NCBI GenBank assembly: GCA_964557545.1
Contig: CAZLAK010000007.1
Location: 3,263-67,262 of the forward strand
From: CAZLAK01 sp964557545
GTDB taxonomy: Bacteria > Bacillota > Desulfotomaculia > Desulfotomaculales > Pelotomaculaceae
Direction of reading: 5' to 3'
DNA: 64,000 bases
Under the pieces are notes generated by a model. It was not told the origin of the DNA. It saw only the letters and a list, made by a program, of their open reading frames with translations, and made no database searches. The position numbers were made by a program, and so were the translations under genes. This document shows, piece after piece, positions 51,580-58,826 of this stretch; position 1 is the stretch's first letter, and the number at the start of each line of letters is the position of its first letter.

Positions 51580-53883
51580 ATGAGCGCTGAGTACAGTGTT
51601 ATTGGCAAGAGCAAACCAAGAATTGACGGAAGAGAAAAAGTTACCGGTGCAGCCAGGTACTGCGGGGACCTTAAATTTCCCAACATGCTTTACGGCAAGA
51701 TCCTGCACAGCCCGTACGCCCACGCGCGCATCGTCAGCATAGACACATCGGAGGCCGAAAAGCTGCCCGGAGTGAAAGCGGTTATCACAGCTAAAGACGT
51801 TCCCGATCTGAAGTACGGCATCAGCCCCGCCCGCTGGGACGAGAACATCCTGTGCATTGACAAGGTGAGGTACGTGGGCGACAAGGTGGCCGCCGTCGCC
51901 TGCGTGGACGAGGAAACCTGCTACAAAGCCCTTAAGCTGATTAAGGTAGAATACGAAGAACTGCCTGCAGTGCTCGACTACAGGCACGCTATGGACGAGG
52001 GGATGCCGCAGATCCACGAAAACTTCCCGCGCAACATTAATACGGAAATCCACCAGGAGTTTGGCGATATCGAAAAGGCTTTTGCCGAAGCTTACTACGT
52101 GCGGGAGGACGTCTTTGTCGGCCAGCGCACTTACCAGTGCCCCATTGAGCCTCACTCGGCGGTGTGCATCTGGAAAGACGACAAGCTTACCGTTTACTCC
52201 AGCACCCAGTCCGTGCACTACTTCCAGTACTACATCGCCAGGGAATTCGGCTTGAAGATGGGCGATGTGAGGGTTATTAAGCCGTACGTCGGAGGCGGTT
52301 TCGGCGGCAAGCTCGAGCCGACCGGACTTGAGTTCTGCGGCGCTGTGCTGTCCAAGCTCACCGGCAGGCCCGTGAAGATGTTCTATGACCGCGAAGAGAT
52401 GTTCATGCACAACCGGGGCCGCCACCAGGGCACCTATTACTTAAAGACCGGTGTGGACAAGAACGGCAAGATTTTGGGCGTGCAGGCCAAGTTCCTCTTA
52501 GACGGCGGTGCTTACACCAGTCTCGGCGTGGCGACGGCCTACTACGCGGGAGCCCTGCTCACCCTGACCTACGATTTTGAAAACTACAAGTTTGACCTCT
52601 ACAGGATGTACACCAACCTGCCGGCTTGCGGAGCCCAGCGCGGCCACGGTGCACCCCAGCCCAAGTACGCGTTTGAGAGCCACTTGGACAATATCGCCAA
52701 GGCACTGGGCATTGATCCGCTGGACATACGGCTTCGCAACGCGCGCAAACCCAATACTGTAACCATAAACGGTTTTGGCATCCAGTCCTGCGAACTGAAA
52801 GCCGCGCTGGAAAAAGCAGCTGAATTGACCAACTGGCGGGAGAAGAAGGCCAAGGGCCTGCCCAAAGGGCGGGGGATCGGTATTGCGACAGGTGCCTTTG
52901 TGACCGGCGCCGGCTACCCCATCTACAGGACCGACCTGCCGCACGCCTCTGCCATTATAAGGGTGCACGAGGACGGTACCGCCGCTACCCTGTACACAAT
53001 GGCCTGCGACATCGGCCAGGGCTCTGACACCGTCCTTTGCCAGATGGCTGCAGAGGCCATGGGTTACAGGTACGAAAACATGAAGATCGTTTCCGGAGAT
53101 ACAGAAACCACTCCGCACGACTTCGGCGCTTACTCCAGCCGTATTACCCTTATGAGCGGCTGGGCCGTGAAGAGGGCTGGCGAAGAGATCAAGAAGCAGA
53201 TACTCGAGATGGCCTCGACCATGTTGAATTTGCCGCCGGACGATTTGGACTGCAAGGACGGACTCGTGTTCTCGATTTCAAGGCCAGATGTAAAGCCGCT
53301 TACTTTTGAAGAAGTGGCGCGCAAGTTCTTCGTGCTGCGCGGACCGCTCGTCGGCAAGGGCTTTTACACGCCGCCGAAACTGGGAGGCAACTTCAAAGGG
53401 GCCGCCGTCGGCACATCGCCGGCATACAGCTTCAACGTGCAGGCAGCAGAAGTGGAAATTGACGAGGAAACCGGCGAAATTAAAGTTATTGAAGCGTGGG
53501 ACATCCACGACTGCGGCCAGGTAATTAACCCGCTCTTGATGAAGGGCCAGGTTCACGGCGCCATTTACATGGGCATGGGCGAAACAGTCTGGGAAGAAGT
53601 AAAATTCGACGACAAAGGGAGGATCTTAAACCCCAACCTGGCCGATTACCGCCTGCCCACTGCTCTTGACATGCCGAAGCTGACCATTACCAACGTTCCC
53701 AGCTACGAGCCGCTTGCTCCTTGGGGCGTAAAAGAGGTAGGCGAAGGCTCGACCAACCCCACCATGGGCGCTTTTAGAAACGCCATATTTGACGCTATGG
53801 GCATAAGCATTAACAGCCTGCCGCTTTCCTTTGAAAAAGTGTGGAGGGCTTTAAAAGAAAAAAGAGAAAAGGAGGGCAAGTAA
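51580..53883 (+). CDS. Molybdenum hydroxylase large subunit, 4-hydroxybenzoyl-CoA-reductase-like
   Basis: This 767-residue subunit binds the molybdopterin cofactor. Visible features: GGGFGGK (238-244), the Arg loop CGAQRGHGAPQ (350-360), CDIGQGSDTV, GAYSSRITLM and the active-site Glu in GVKEVGEGS (about 722). The CGAxRGHG and GxYSSR motifs fit 4-hydroxybenzoyl-CoA reductase alpha better than CO dehydrogenase (no AYRCSFR) or xanthine dehydrogenase. The true reaction, hydroxylation or reductive dehydroxylation, is unknown. A selenium ligand is possible given the YqeB/YqeC genes downstream. The ATG follows GGGGCGTGGAG. Confidence 0.92.
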   Translation: MSAEYSVIGKSKPRIDGREKVTGAARYCGDLKFPNMLYGKILHSPYAHARIVSIDTSEAEKLPGVKAVITAKDVPDLKYGISPARWDENILCIDKVRYVGDKVAAVACVDEETCYKALKLIKVEYEELPAVLDYRHAMDEGMPQIHENFPRNINTEIHQEFGDIEKAFAEAYYVREDVFVGQRTYQCPIEPHSAVCIWKDDKLTVYSSTQSVHYFQYYIAREFGLKMGDVRVIKPYVGGGFGGKLEPTGLEFCGAVLSKLTGRPVKMFYDREEMFMHNRGRHQGTYYLKTGVDKNGKILGVQAKFLLDGGAYTSLGVATAYYAGALLTLTYDFENYKFDLYRMYTNLPACGAQRGHGAPQPKYAFESHLDNIAKALGIDPLDIRLRNARKPNTVTINGFGIQSCELKAALEKAAELTNWREKKAKGLPKGRGIGIATGAFVTGAGYPIYRTDLPHASAIIRVHEDGTAATLYTMACDIGQGSDTVLCQMAAEAMGYRYENMKIVSGDTETTPHDFGAYSSRITLMSGWAVKRAGEEIKKQILEMASTMLNLPPDDLDCKDGLVFSISRPDVKPLTFEEVARKFFVLRGPLVGKGFYTPPKLGGNFKGAAVGTSPAYSFNVQAAEVEIDEETGEIKVIEAWDIHDCGQVINPLLMKGQVHGAIYMGMGETVWEEVKFDDKGRILNPNLADYRLPTALDMPKLTITNVPSYEPLAPWGVKEVGEGSTNPTMGAFRNAIFDAMGISINSLPLSFEKVWRALKEKREKEGK

Positions 53884-53992
53884 TTTTAGCGCAAATCAAG
53901 CATATTTATGCAGGCAAAACCCCCCGTACAATTAAAAAGCCAAAAATAAATATATAAACATACTCTCCAACTACCATTATAAACCCCAACCC

Positions 53993-54038
53993 CGCCGGGA
54001 ATTAAGTGCGCAGCCAAAAACAATTAATTCCCGGCGGA
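53993..54038 (+). terminator. 14-bp perfect inverted repeat after the hydroxylase genes
   Basis: Stem 53993-54006 with 54025-54038 has an 18-base loop. A run of six T lies about 9 bases later. It probably ends or attenuates the hydroxylase transcript before the second DASS gene, whose ribosome-binding site follows closely. Confidence 0.65.
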
Positions 54039-54072
54039 AACCCTATTTTTTAATTTAAAAGAGGTGAACATT

Positions 54073-55485
54073 GTGCAAGCCGCCGAACCGTTAAATAACA
54101 CGACAAAAAGAATAATTTGGGTAATTGCCCTTTTGGCCATTTACTTTATCCTGGCCAACCTGCCGACGCCTGCCGGTCTTAAGGCCGAGGGCCAGAAAGC
54201 CATAGCCCTGATGGTAGTTGTGGTTATAGCCTGGATAACCGAAGTGATACCCATAGCCATAGCTTCGCTGTTCTTCCTCTTTATGCAGCACATAATCGGC
54301 ATTTCTCCGCAAGCCACGGCAGTAGCCAACTTTGCCAACCCGACCCTGTTGTTCGTGCTGGCATCCTTCTTCCTGGCCATTGCCTTGGACACCAGCGGGT
54401 TGAGCAAGCGGATATCCATGAAGCTGACGGTTTTGTCGGGCGGCAGCCCCAATAAAGCGCTGTTCTTCTTAATGGCTGCCACGGCCGCTATTTCGACCGT
54501 CATTTCCGACGTTCCCGCCTGCGCCGCGTTCTTCCCCATTGGACTGGCCCTGCTGCAGAAGAACAACTGCCAGATCGGCCAGAGCAACTTTGGCAAGGCC
54601 ATGCTGATCGGCATACCTTTTGCTTCGTTAATCGGCGGTGTGGCCACTCCAGCAGGATCTTCTCTTAACGTGCTGGCCTTGTCCCTCTTAAAGTCAACGT
54701 CAAATATCGATGTATCATTTACCCAGTGGGCGGCAGTCGGTATTCCGTTTGTTATTGTGACAGTTCCGCTCTTCTGGTTTGCCCTGACCAAAATATTCCC
54801 TCCCGAACTTGACCGCCTGGTCGGCATTGAAGATGTGACCAAAGAATACGAAGCTCTCGGGAAGATGACAAGTAAAGAAGTAAAATTCATCGTAATTTTT
54901 GTGCTTTTGCTTGTTACCTGGTTCACAGAGCCGTACCACAAGCTGCCGTTGCCGGTCACCACGACTATAGGCGCAGCGCTCTTTTTCCTGCCCGGTATTG
55001 ACCTGCTGACGTGGGATAATTCCAAGCACAGGATCGGCTGGGACACTATACTGTTAATCGGCGCCGCTAACTCTTTGGGCACTACTCTTTGGAAGTCTGG
55101 AGCCGCTCCCTGGATCGCTGAGTCAATACTGCGCGGACTGCAGGGCGCAACACCGCTGGTTATTGTCCTGATAGTTGTTGTTTTCACCATACTCATTCAC
55201 CTTCTCGTACCCGTCAACCCGGCAATTGTGTCCATTATGGTGCCGACGCTGGCTTCGCTGGCCGTTGGCATGGGCATTAACCCCGCATTTTTGGTAATCC
55301 CGATGGCCTTTACTGTGTCCGCCGCCTTCTTGCTGCCGCTAGACCCCGTGCCGCTCATCACTTACGCCTCGGGCTACTATAAGATGACCGATTACTTTAA
55401 GGCGGGCTGGCCTGTATGCATAATCTGGGCTATAGTTATGACTGCCGCCATGATGCTCCTGGCACGCCCCATGGGGTTGTTCTAA
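54073..55485 (+). CDS. DASS-family (SLC13) sodium:carboxylate symporter, copy 2
   Basis: This 470-residue paralogue of the 46652 gene has the same landmarks: GVATPAGSSLNVLALSLL, IGAANSLGT and MGINPAFLVIPMAFTVSAAF. By eye, roughly two thirds to three quarters of positions agree, but this copy is GC-rich like its neighbours. It probably imports the carboxylate substrate of the cluster. I choose GTG 54073 after AGAGGTGA; the GTG at 54064 lies inside that site. A GC hairpin follows the stop. Confidence 0.9.
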   Translation: MQAAEPLNNTTKRIIWVIALLAIYFILANLPTPAGLKAEGQKAIALMVVVVIAWITEVIPIAIASLFFLFMQHIIGISPQATAVANFANPTLLFVLASFFLAIALDTSGLSKRISMKLTVLSGGSPNKALFFLMAATAAISTVISDVPACAAFFPIGLALLQKNNCQIGQSNFGKAMLIGIPFASLIGGVATPAGSSLNVLALSLLKSTSNIDVSFTQWAAVGIPFVIVTVPLFWFALTKIFPPELDRLVGIEDVTKEYEALGKMTSKEVKFIVIFVLLLVTWFTEPYHKLPLPVTTTIGAALFFLPGIDLLTWDNSKHRIGWDTILLIGAANSLGTTLWKSGAAPWIAESILRGLQGATPLVIVLIVVVFTILIHLLVPVNPAIVSIMVPTLASLAVGMGINPAFLVIPMAFTVSAAFLLPLDPVPLITYASGYYKMTDYFKAGWPVCIIWAIVMTAAMMLLARPMGLF

Positions 55486-55504
55486 AAATAAGTTAATAAG
55501 TTAA

Positions 55505-55517
55505 GTGCCTGGCACCG
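55505..55517. repeat. Palindromic 13-mer, copy 2
   Basis: GTGCCTGGCACCG is the inverted counterpart of the element at 13339-13351, again with AACTTATT-type sequence (reading the opposite strand) next to it. Confidence 0.45.
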
Positions 55518-55523
55518 GGGCTT

Positions 55524-55546
55524 GGGGCGGGCTTACGGCCCGCCCC
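55524..55546 (+). terminator. GC-rich hairpin after DASS copy 2
   Basis: A 9-bp stem (55524-55532 with 55538-55546) is followed by ATATAAAAATTTTTT. It may end the transporter transcript, just before the yqeB ribosome-binding site. Confidence 0.6.
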
Positions 55547-55574
55547 ATATAAAAATTTTTTCGGGGGTGCAAAA

Positions 55575-56402
55575 ATGACGCCCAATTATCCAGTTGCCGT
55601 AGTAAAGGGCGGGGGAGATCTCGCCACCGGAGTTGCCCACAGACTGTTTAAAACCGGAATTCGGGTTATAATCACAGAAATTGATGAGCCAATGGCCGTC
55701 AGGAGAAAAGTGGCATTTTCTGAAGCGGTGTACGACGGCAAAGCAACTGTAGAGGGGCTTTCGGCCTGCCTGGCAAAAGACGCCAACAGCGCCGTAGAAA
55801 TGCTGGACAGCGGTGTTATACCGGTTATTGTTGACCCGAAAGCCGAGATAATTAAAATTATCCGGCCGCTTATTGTGGTGGATGCCCGCATAGCCAAGCG
55901 CAATATCGACACCGCTATTGACGAAGCCCCTTTGGTTATCGGCCTGGGGCCGGGTTTTGAGGCCGGTATGGACGTGCATGCGGTCATAGAAACCTGCAGG
56001 GGCCCGTATTTGGGCAGGGTCATTTACAAGGGCAGAGCTGCCGAAGATACCGGCGTTCCCGGCGCTGTCATGGGGTATACTGTGGAGAGGCTTCTGCGCT
56101 CTCCGGCAGACGGGGTGATCAGGCTTAAAAAGAGCATAGGGGATCTCGTAGATAAGGGTGAAGAAGTTGCTGAAGTAGAGGGGCTGGCAGTTAAGGCGCA
56201 AATACCGGGAGTATTAAGGGGATTGATCAGGGACGGTATTAGGGTTGCAAAAGGCATGAAAGTTGGCGATGTGGACCCCCGGCGCGACGTCAGGTGTGAT
56301 GTCATATCCGATAAAGCACTGGCTGTAGCCGGCGGCGTTCTCGAAGCAGTGTTCAGTTTCATGAGTAAAAGCGGATATATTAAATGGGACAGGCGGCCTT
56401 AA
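55575..56402 (+). CDS. yqeB: YqeB/EF2563-type molybdenum hydroxylase maturation protein
   Basis: This 275-residue protein begins NYPVAVVKGGGDLATGVAHR, a Rossmann-like start, with VIGLGPGFEAGMDVHAVIET in the middle. It is a clear member of the EF2563/YqeB family. The family co-occurs with selenium-dependent molybdenum hydroxylases, and its biochemical step is not settled. Here it leads a maturation block after the hydroxylase and transporter genes. The ATG follows GGGGGTG. Confidence 0.87.
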   Translation: MTPNYPVAVVKGGGDLATGVAHRLFKTGIRVIITEIDEPMAVRRKVAFSEAVYDGKATVEGLSACLAKDANSAVEMLDSGVIPVIVDPKAEIIKIIRPLIVVDARIAKRNIDTAIDEAPLVIGLGPGFEAGMDVHAVIETCRGPYLGRVIYKGRAAEDTGVPGAVMGYTVERLLRSPADGVIRLKKSIGDLVDKGEEVAEVEGLAVKAQIPGVLRGLIRDGIRVAKGMKVGDVDPRRDVRCDVISDKALAVAGGVLEAVFSFMSKSGYIKWDRRP

Positions 56403-56453
56403 TTGAAGAAAAGCCGCAAAATGCCTTTTGACATCCGCTAAGAATTTTTTGGG

Positions 56454-56490
56454 TATTCTCTATTTTTTTGACTGAGGCTAATAGAGAATA
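56454..56490 (+). terminator. 11-bp inverted repeat after yqeB
   Basis: Stem 56454-56464 with 56480-56490 is perfect, AT-rich, and followed by AAAATTTTT. It could be a weak terminator or part of an operator region. Confidence 0.45.
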
Positions 56491-56503
56491 AAAATTTTTA
56501 AAT

Positions 56504-56527
56504 CGTTATACCAGTACAGGCATAACG
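56504..56527 (+). promoter_or_regulatory. Putative ModE-type operator
   Basis: CGTTATAC (56504-56511) and GCATAACG (56520-56527) form an inverted repeat with one mismatch, resembling the CGTTATA...TATAACG half-sites bound by ModE. A ModE-type DNA-binding protein is encoded 1.9 kb downstream in the same block. The site lies about 65 bases before the next start codon. Confidence 0.5.
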
Positions 56528-56591
56528 CAAACTGGAAATGATAAACGCAATTTTCTAAAACGCCAATCTGTTACAGCGGGGAGTGAGTTTT

Positions 56592-57629
56592 GTGAGGGCG
56601 GAACTGGTGGAAACGGAAAAATCCGTGGGCAGAATACTGTGCCACGACATCACCAGGATAGAGAAAAACAACTTTAAAGGCGCGGCTTTTAAGAAGGGGC
56701 ACCGGGTGAGAGAAGAGGATATTCCGCTGCTTTTAGATATGGGCAAAAAACACATTTATTCCCTTGAACTGGAGGCGGGGGAGCTGCACGAAGACGAGGC
56801 GGGCAGGAGAATAGCCGCGGCACTGGCGGGAGATTTTTTGGAGGCGTGCGGCCCGTCTGAAGGAAAGGTAGAATTGCGGGCGGGGTGCGCAGGACTTTTA
56901 AAGGTGAACAGTGAAGCAATATACCAGATAAACAGCATTCCCGACGTTGTTGTGGCCACCTTGCACAACAACTCGCCGGTGAAGGCGGGCGAAGTGGTGG
57001 CCGGCGCAAAAGTTATACCGCTTGCTGTAGGGGAAGAAGCTGTTGAGCGGGTAGAGAAAATTTGCCGCGAGCAGGGGCCGCCCCTTTACATCAAGCAGTA
57101 CAAAAAATTAAAGATGGGCGGCGTGATTACCGGCAGGGAAGTAGTGGAAGGGCGCATTAAAGACGGCTTTGCGCCGGTTTTAAAGGAAAAAGCGCAGATG
57201 TTTGGGCTGGACACCCCGCAAATACTTTTTGCGACCGATGATGCCGGCGTTATTTCTGACAGCATCCTGCAGCTGGCCGGCAGGGGCTGCAACCTCATTA
57301 TCGTCACCGGCGGGATGTCTGTGGATCCGGACGACGTCACCCCCACGGCCATAAAGATGGCGGGGGCGCAGATAGTAAAATACGGCGCACCCGTGCTGCC
57401 GGGGGCCATGTTTCTCTTGGCCTACCTGGGGGACATTCCCGTAGTAGGGCTGCCGGCGTGCGGCATGTTTTTCAGGACAACTGTACTGGACGTGATACTG
57501 CCGCGCCTGGTGGCGGGCGAGACGGTAACTGCCGGGGATATTATAAGCCTGGGCAGCGGCGGGCTGTGCCGCCGCTGCGAGGTTTGCCGTTACCCAAACT
57601 GTTCCTTTGGCAAGGGAGGGCTGTGCTGA
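56592..57629 (+). CDS. MoeA/MogA-like molybdopterin-binding protein with cysteine-rich tail
   Basis: The C-terminal half of this 345-residue protein has the MoCF domain: VTGGMSVDPDDVTPTAIK and GAPVLPGAMFLLAYLGDIPV, with VVGLPACGMFF. The last 25 residues contain CRRCEVCRYPNC and a final Cys, five in all, a possible metal or Fe-S site or sulfur relay. The N-terminal half (about 1-160) resembles the entry part of related SDMH-cluster proteins. I infer a role in inserting or modifying the molybdopterin of the hydroxylase. The GTG at 56592 is spaced better from GGGGAG than GTG 56583. Its stop overlaps xdhC. Confidence 0.8.
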   Translation: MRAELVETEKSVGRILCHDITRIEKNNFKGAAFKKGHRVREEDIPLLLDMGKKHIYSLELEAGELHEDEAGRRIAAALAGDFLEACGPSEGKVELRAGCAGLLKVNSEAIYQINSIPDVVVATLHNNSPVKAGEVVAGAKVIPLAVGEEAVERVEKICREQGPPLYIKQYKKLKMGGVITGREVVEGRIKDGFAPVLKEKAQMFGLDTPQILFATDDAGVISDSILQLAGRGCNLIIVTGGMSVDPDDVTPTAIKMAGAQIVKYGAPVLPGAMFLLAYLGDIPVVGLPACGMFFRTTVLDVILPRLVAGETVTAGDIISLGSGGLCRRCEVCRYPNCSFGKGGLC

Positions 57630-58441
57630 TGGATAAAAAGCTCGTTTACGAGACGCTGCTGCAAAAAATCAGCCGGGATGAACCCGTTGCCCTGGTTACT
57701 GTCCTGGAGAGCCGGGGTTCGGCTCCCGGTAAGCCCGGTTTTAAAATGCTCGTCGATCTAAGCGGGAATACTGTAGGGACAATCGGCGGCGGCCTTTTGG
57801 AGGCGCGCGTTATTGAAGAGGCTGTAGGAGTCATCAAGAGCGGTACGTACAAGATAGGAACTTATTCCTTAACTCCGAAAGAAGCAGGAGGCATAGGCAT
57901 GCTCTGCGGCGGGGAGATTACCGTTTTCATCGAGACGGTGGTACCCGCTGAGGTGCTCCTGGTTGTAGGCGGCGGGCACATAGCGCTGCCGCTCGTCCAC
58001 ATGGGGTCGTTGCTCGGGTTTAAGGTGGCGGTAATGGACGACAGGGAGGAATTTTGCAACCGGGAGAGGTTTCCTGATGCCAGCGAGTGCCTGGTGGGCG
58101 AAATAGGGAGCCTTTTGGAAAGCTATAAAATTACCAAGAACACTTATATTGTCATAGTAACCAGGGGCCACGAGCACGATGAGCTGGCTTTAGAAAAGGT
58201 GCTGGGCAGCGGTGCGGCGTACATCGGGATGATCGGCAGCCGCAGCAAGACGGAGAAGATTTTTAAGAACCTGCTGGAAAAGGGTTTTGAAAAGTCTGAG
58301 CTGGACAAGGTTTACACACCTATTGGTTTGAATATAGGCGCTAAAACGCCCGAAGAAATTGCTGTAAGCATTTTGGCCGAAATAATTGCCGTAAAAAACC
58401 AAGCTGCAGCGAAAACCGGCCGTGAAGTTTGCGGCCTCTAA
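57629..58441 (+). CDS. xdhC: XdhC/CoxI-family molybdenum cofactor maturation protein
   Basis: XdhC proteins bind the molybdenum cofactor and help sulfurate and insert it into xanthine-dehydrogenase-family enzymes. The 270 residues have VTVLESRGSAPGKPGFKMLV, GTIGGGLLEARV and the C-terminal Rossmann part with VVGGGHIALPLVHMGSLLGF, GHEHDELALE and AYIGMIGSRSKTEKIF. The ATG at 57629 overlaps the previous stop (TGATG). A longer frame from 57458 would start within the upstream gene and is rejected. Confidence 0.94.
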   Translation: MDKKLVYETLLQKISRDEPVALVTVLESRGSAPGKPGFKMLVDLSGNTVGTIGGGLLEARVIEEAVGVIKSGTYKIGTYSLTPKEAGGIGMLCGGEITVFIETVVPAEVLLVVGGGHIALPLVHMGSLLGFKVAVMDDREEFCNRERFPDASECLVGEIGSLLESYKITKNTYIVIVTRGHEHDELALEKVLGSGAAYIGMIGSRSKTEKIFKNLLEKGFEKSELDKVYTPIGLNIGAKTPEEIAVSILAEIIAVKNQAAAKTGREVCGL

Positions 58442-58463
58442 AAAAAGAAAGAGGCGCGTAATT

Positions 58464-58823
58464 GTGGATTACAAAATAAACTACAAAATATGGCTGGAAA
58501 AGAATGATAAAAAAGTTTTCGGCGACGGGCCTTTGAGCATTTTAAAAGGTATCGAGAGGAACGGTTCGCTGCGCACAGCGGCTAAGGAGATGGGCATGTC
58601 CTACAACCAGGCTTGGAGGCTTGTTAAAAAACTGGAGGACAACCTCGGTTTCCCGCTCTTAGAGAAGAGGGTGGGGGGCAGGAGCGGCGGAGGCTCGGTA
58701 CTGACCGTAGATGCCAAAAACCTCATGGCCAGGTACGCTCGCTTTCAGAGAGAAGCGCAGAGCGCCATTGAAAGTGCTTTCAACGAGTTTTTCTCGGCCC
58801 GCACAGACAAGGAGGAGAGTTAG
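58464..58823 (+). CDS. Stand-alone ModE-type DNA-binding protein
   Basis: This 119-residue protein matches the N-terminal DNA-binding domain of ModE: a winged helix with SLRTAAKEMGMSYNQAWRLV (about 36-55) and the wing RVGGRSGGGSVLT. The molybdate-binding TOBE domains of full ModE are absent. It probably represses or activates the molybdenum genes nearby, sensing metal by another route. The GTG at 58464 follows GAGG; a start at 58422 would overlap xdhC with no ribosome-binding site. Confidence 0.87.
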   Translation: MDYKINYKIWLEKNDKKVFGDGPLSILKGIERNGSLRTAAKEMGMSYNQAWRLVKKLEDNLGFPLLEKRVGGRSGGGSVLTVDAKNLMARYARFQREAQSAIESAFNEFFSARTDKEES

Positions 58824-58826
58824 CCG

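Noticed and set aside
57458..57628. N-terminal extension of XdhC
   Set aside because: It lies wholly inside the preceding gene, has no ribosome-binding site, and the family N-terminus begins at 57629.
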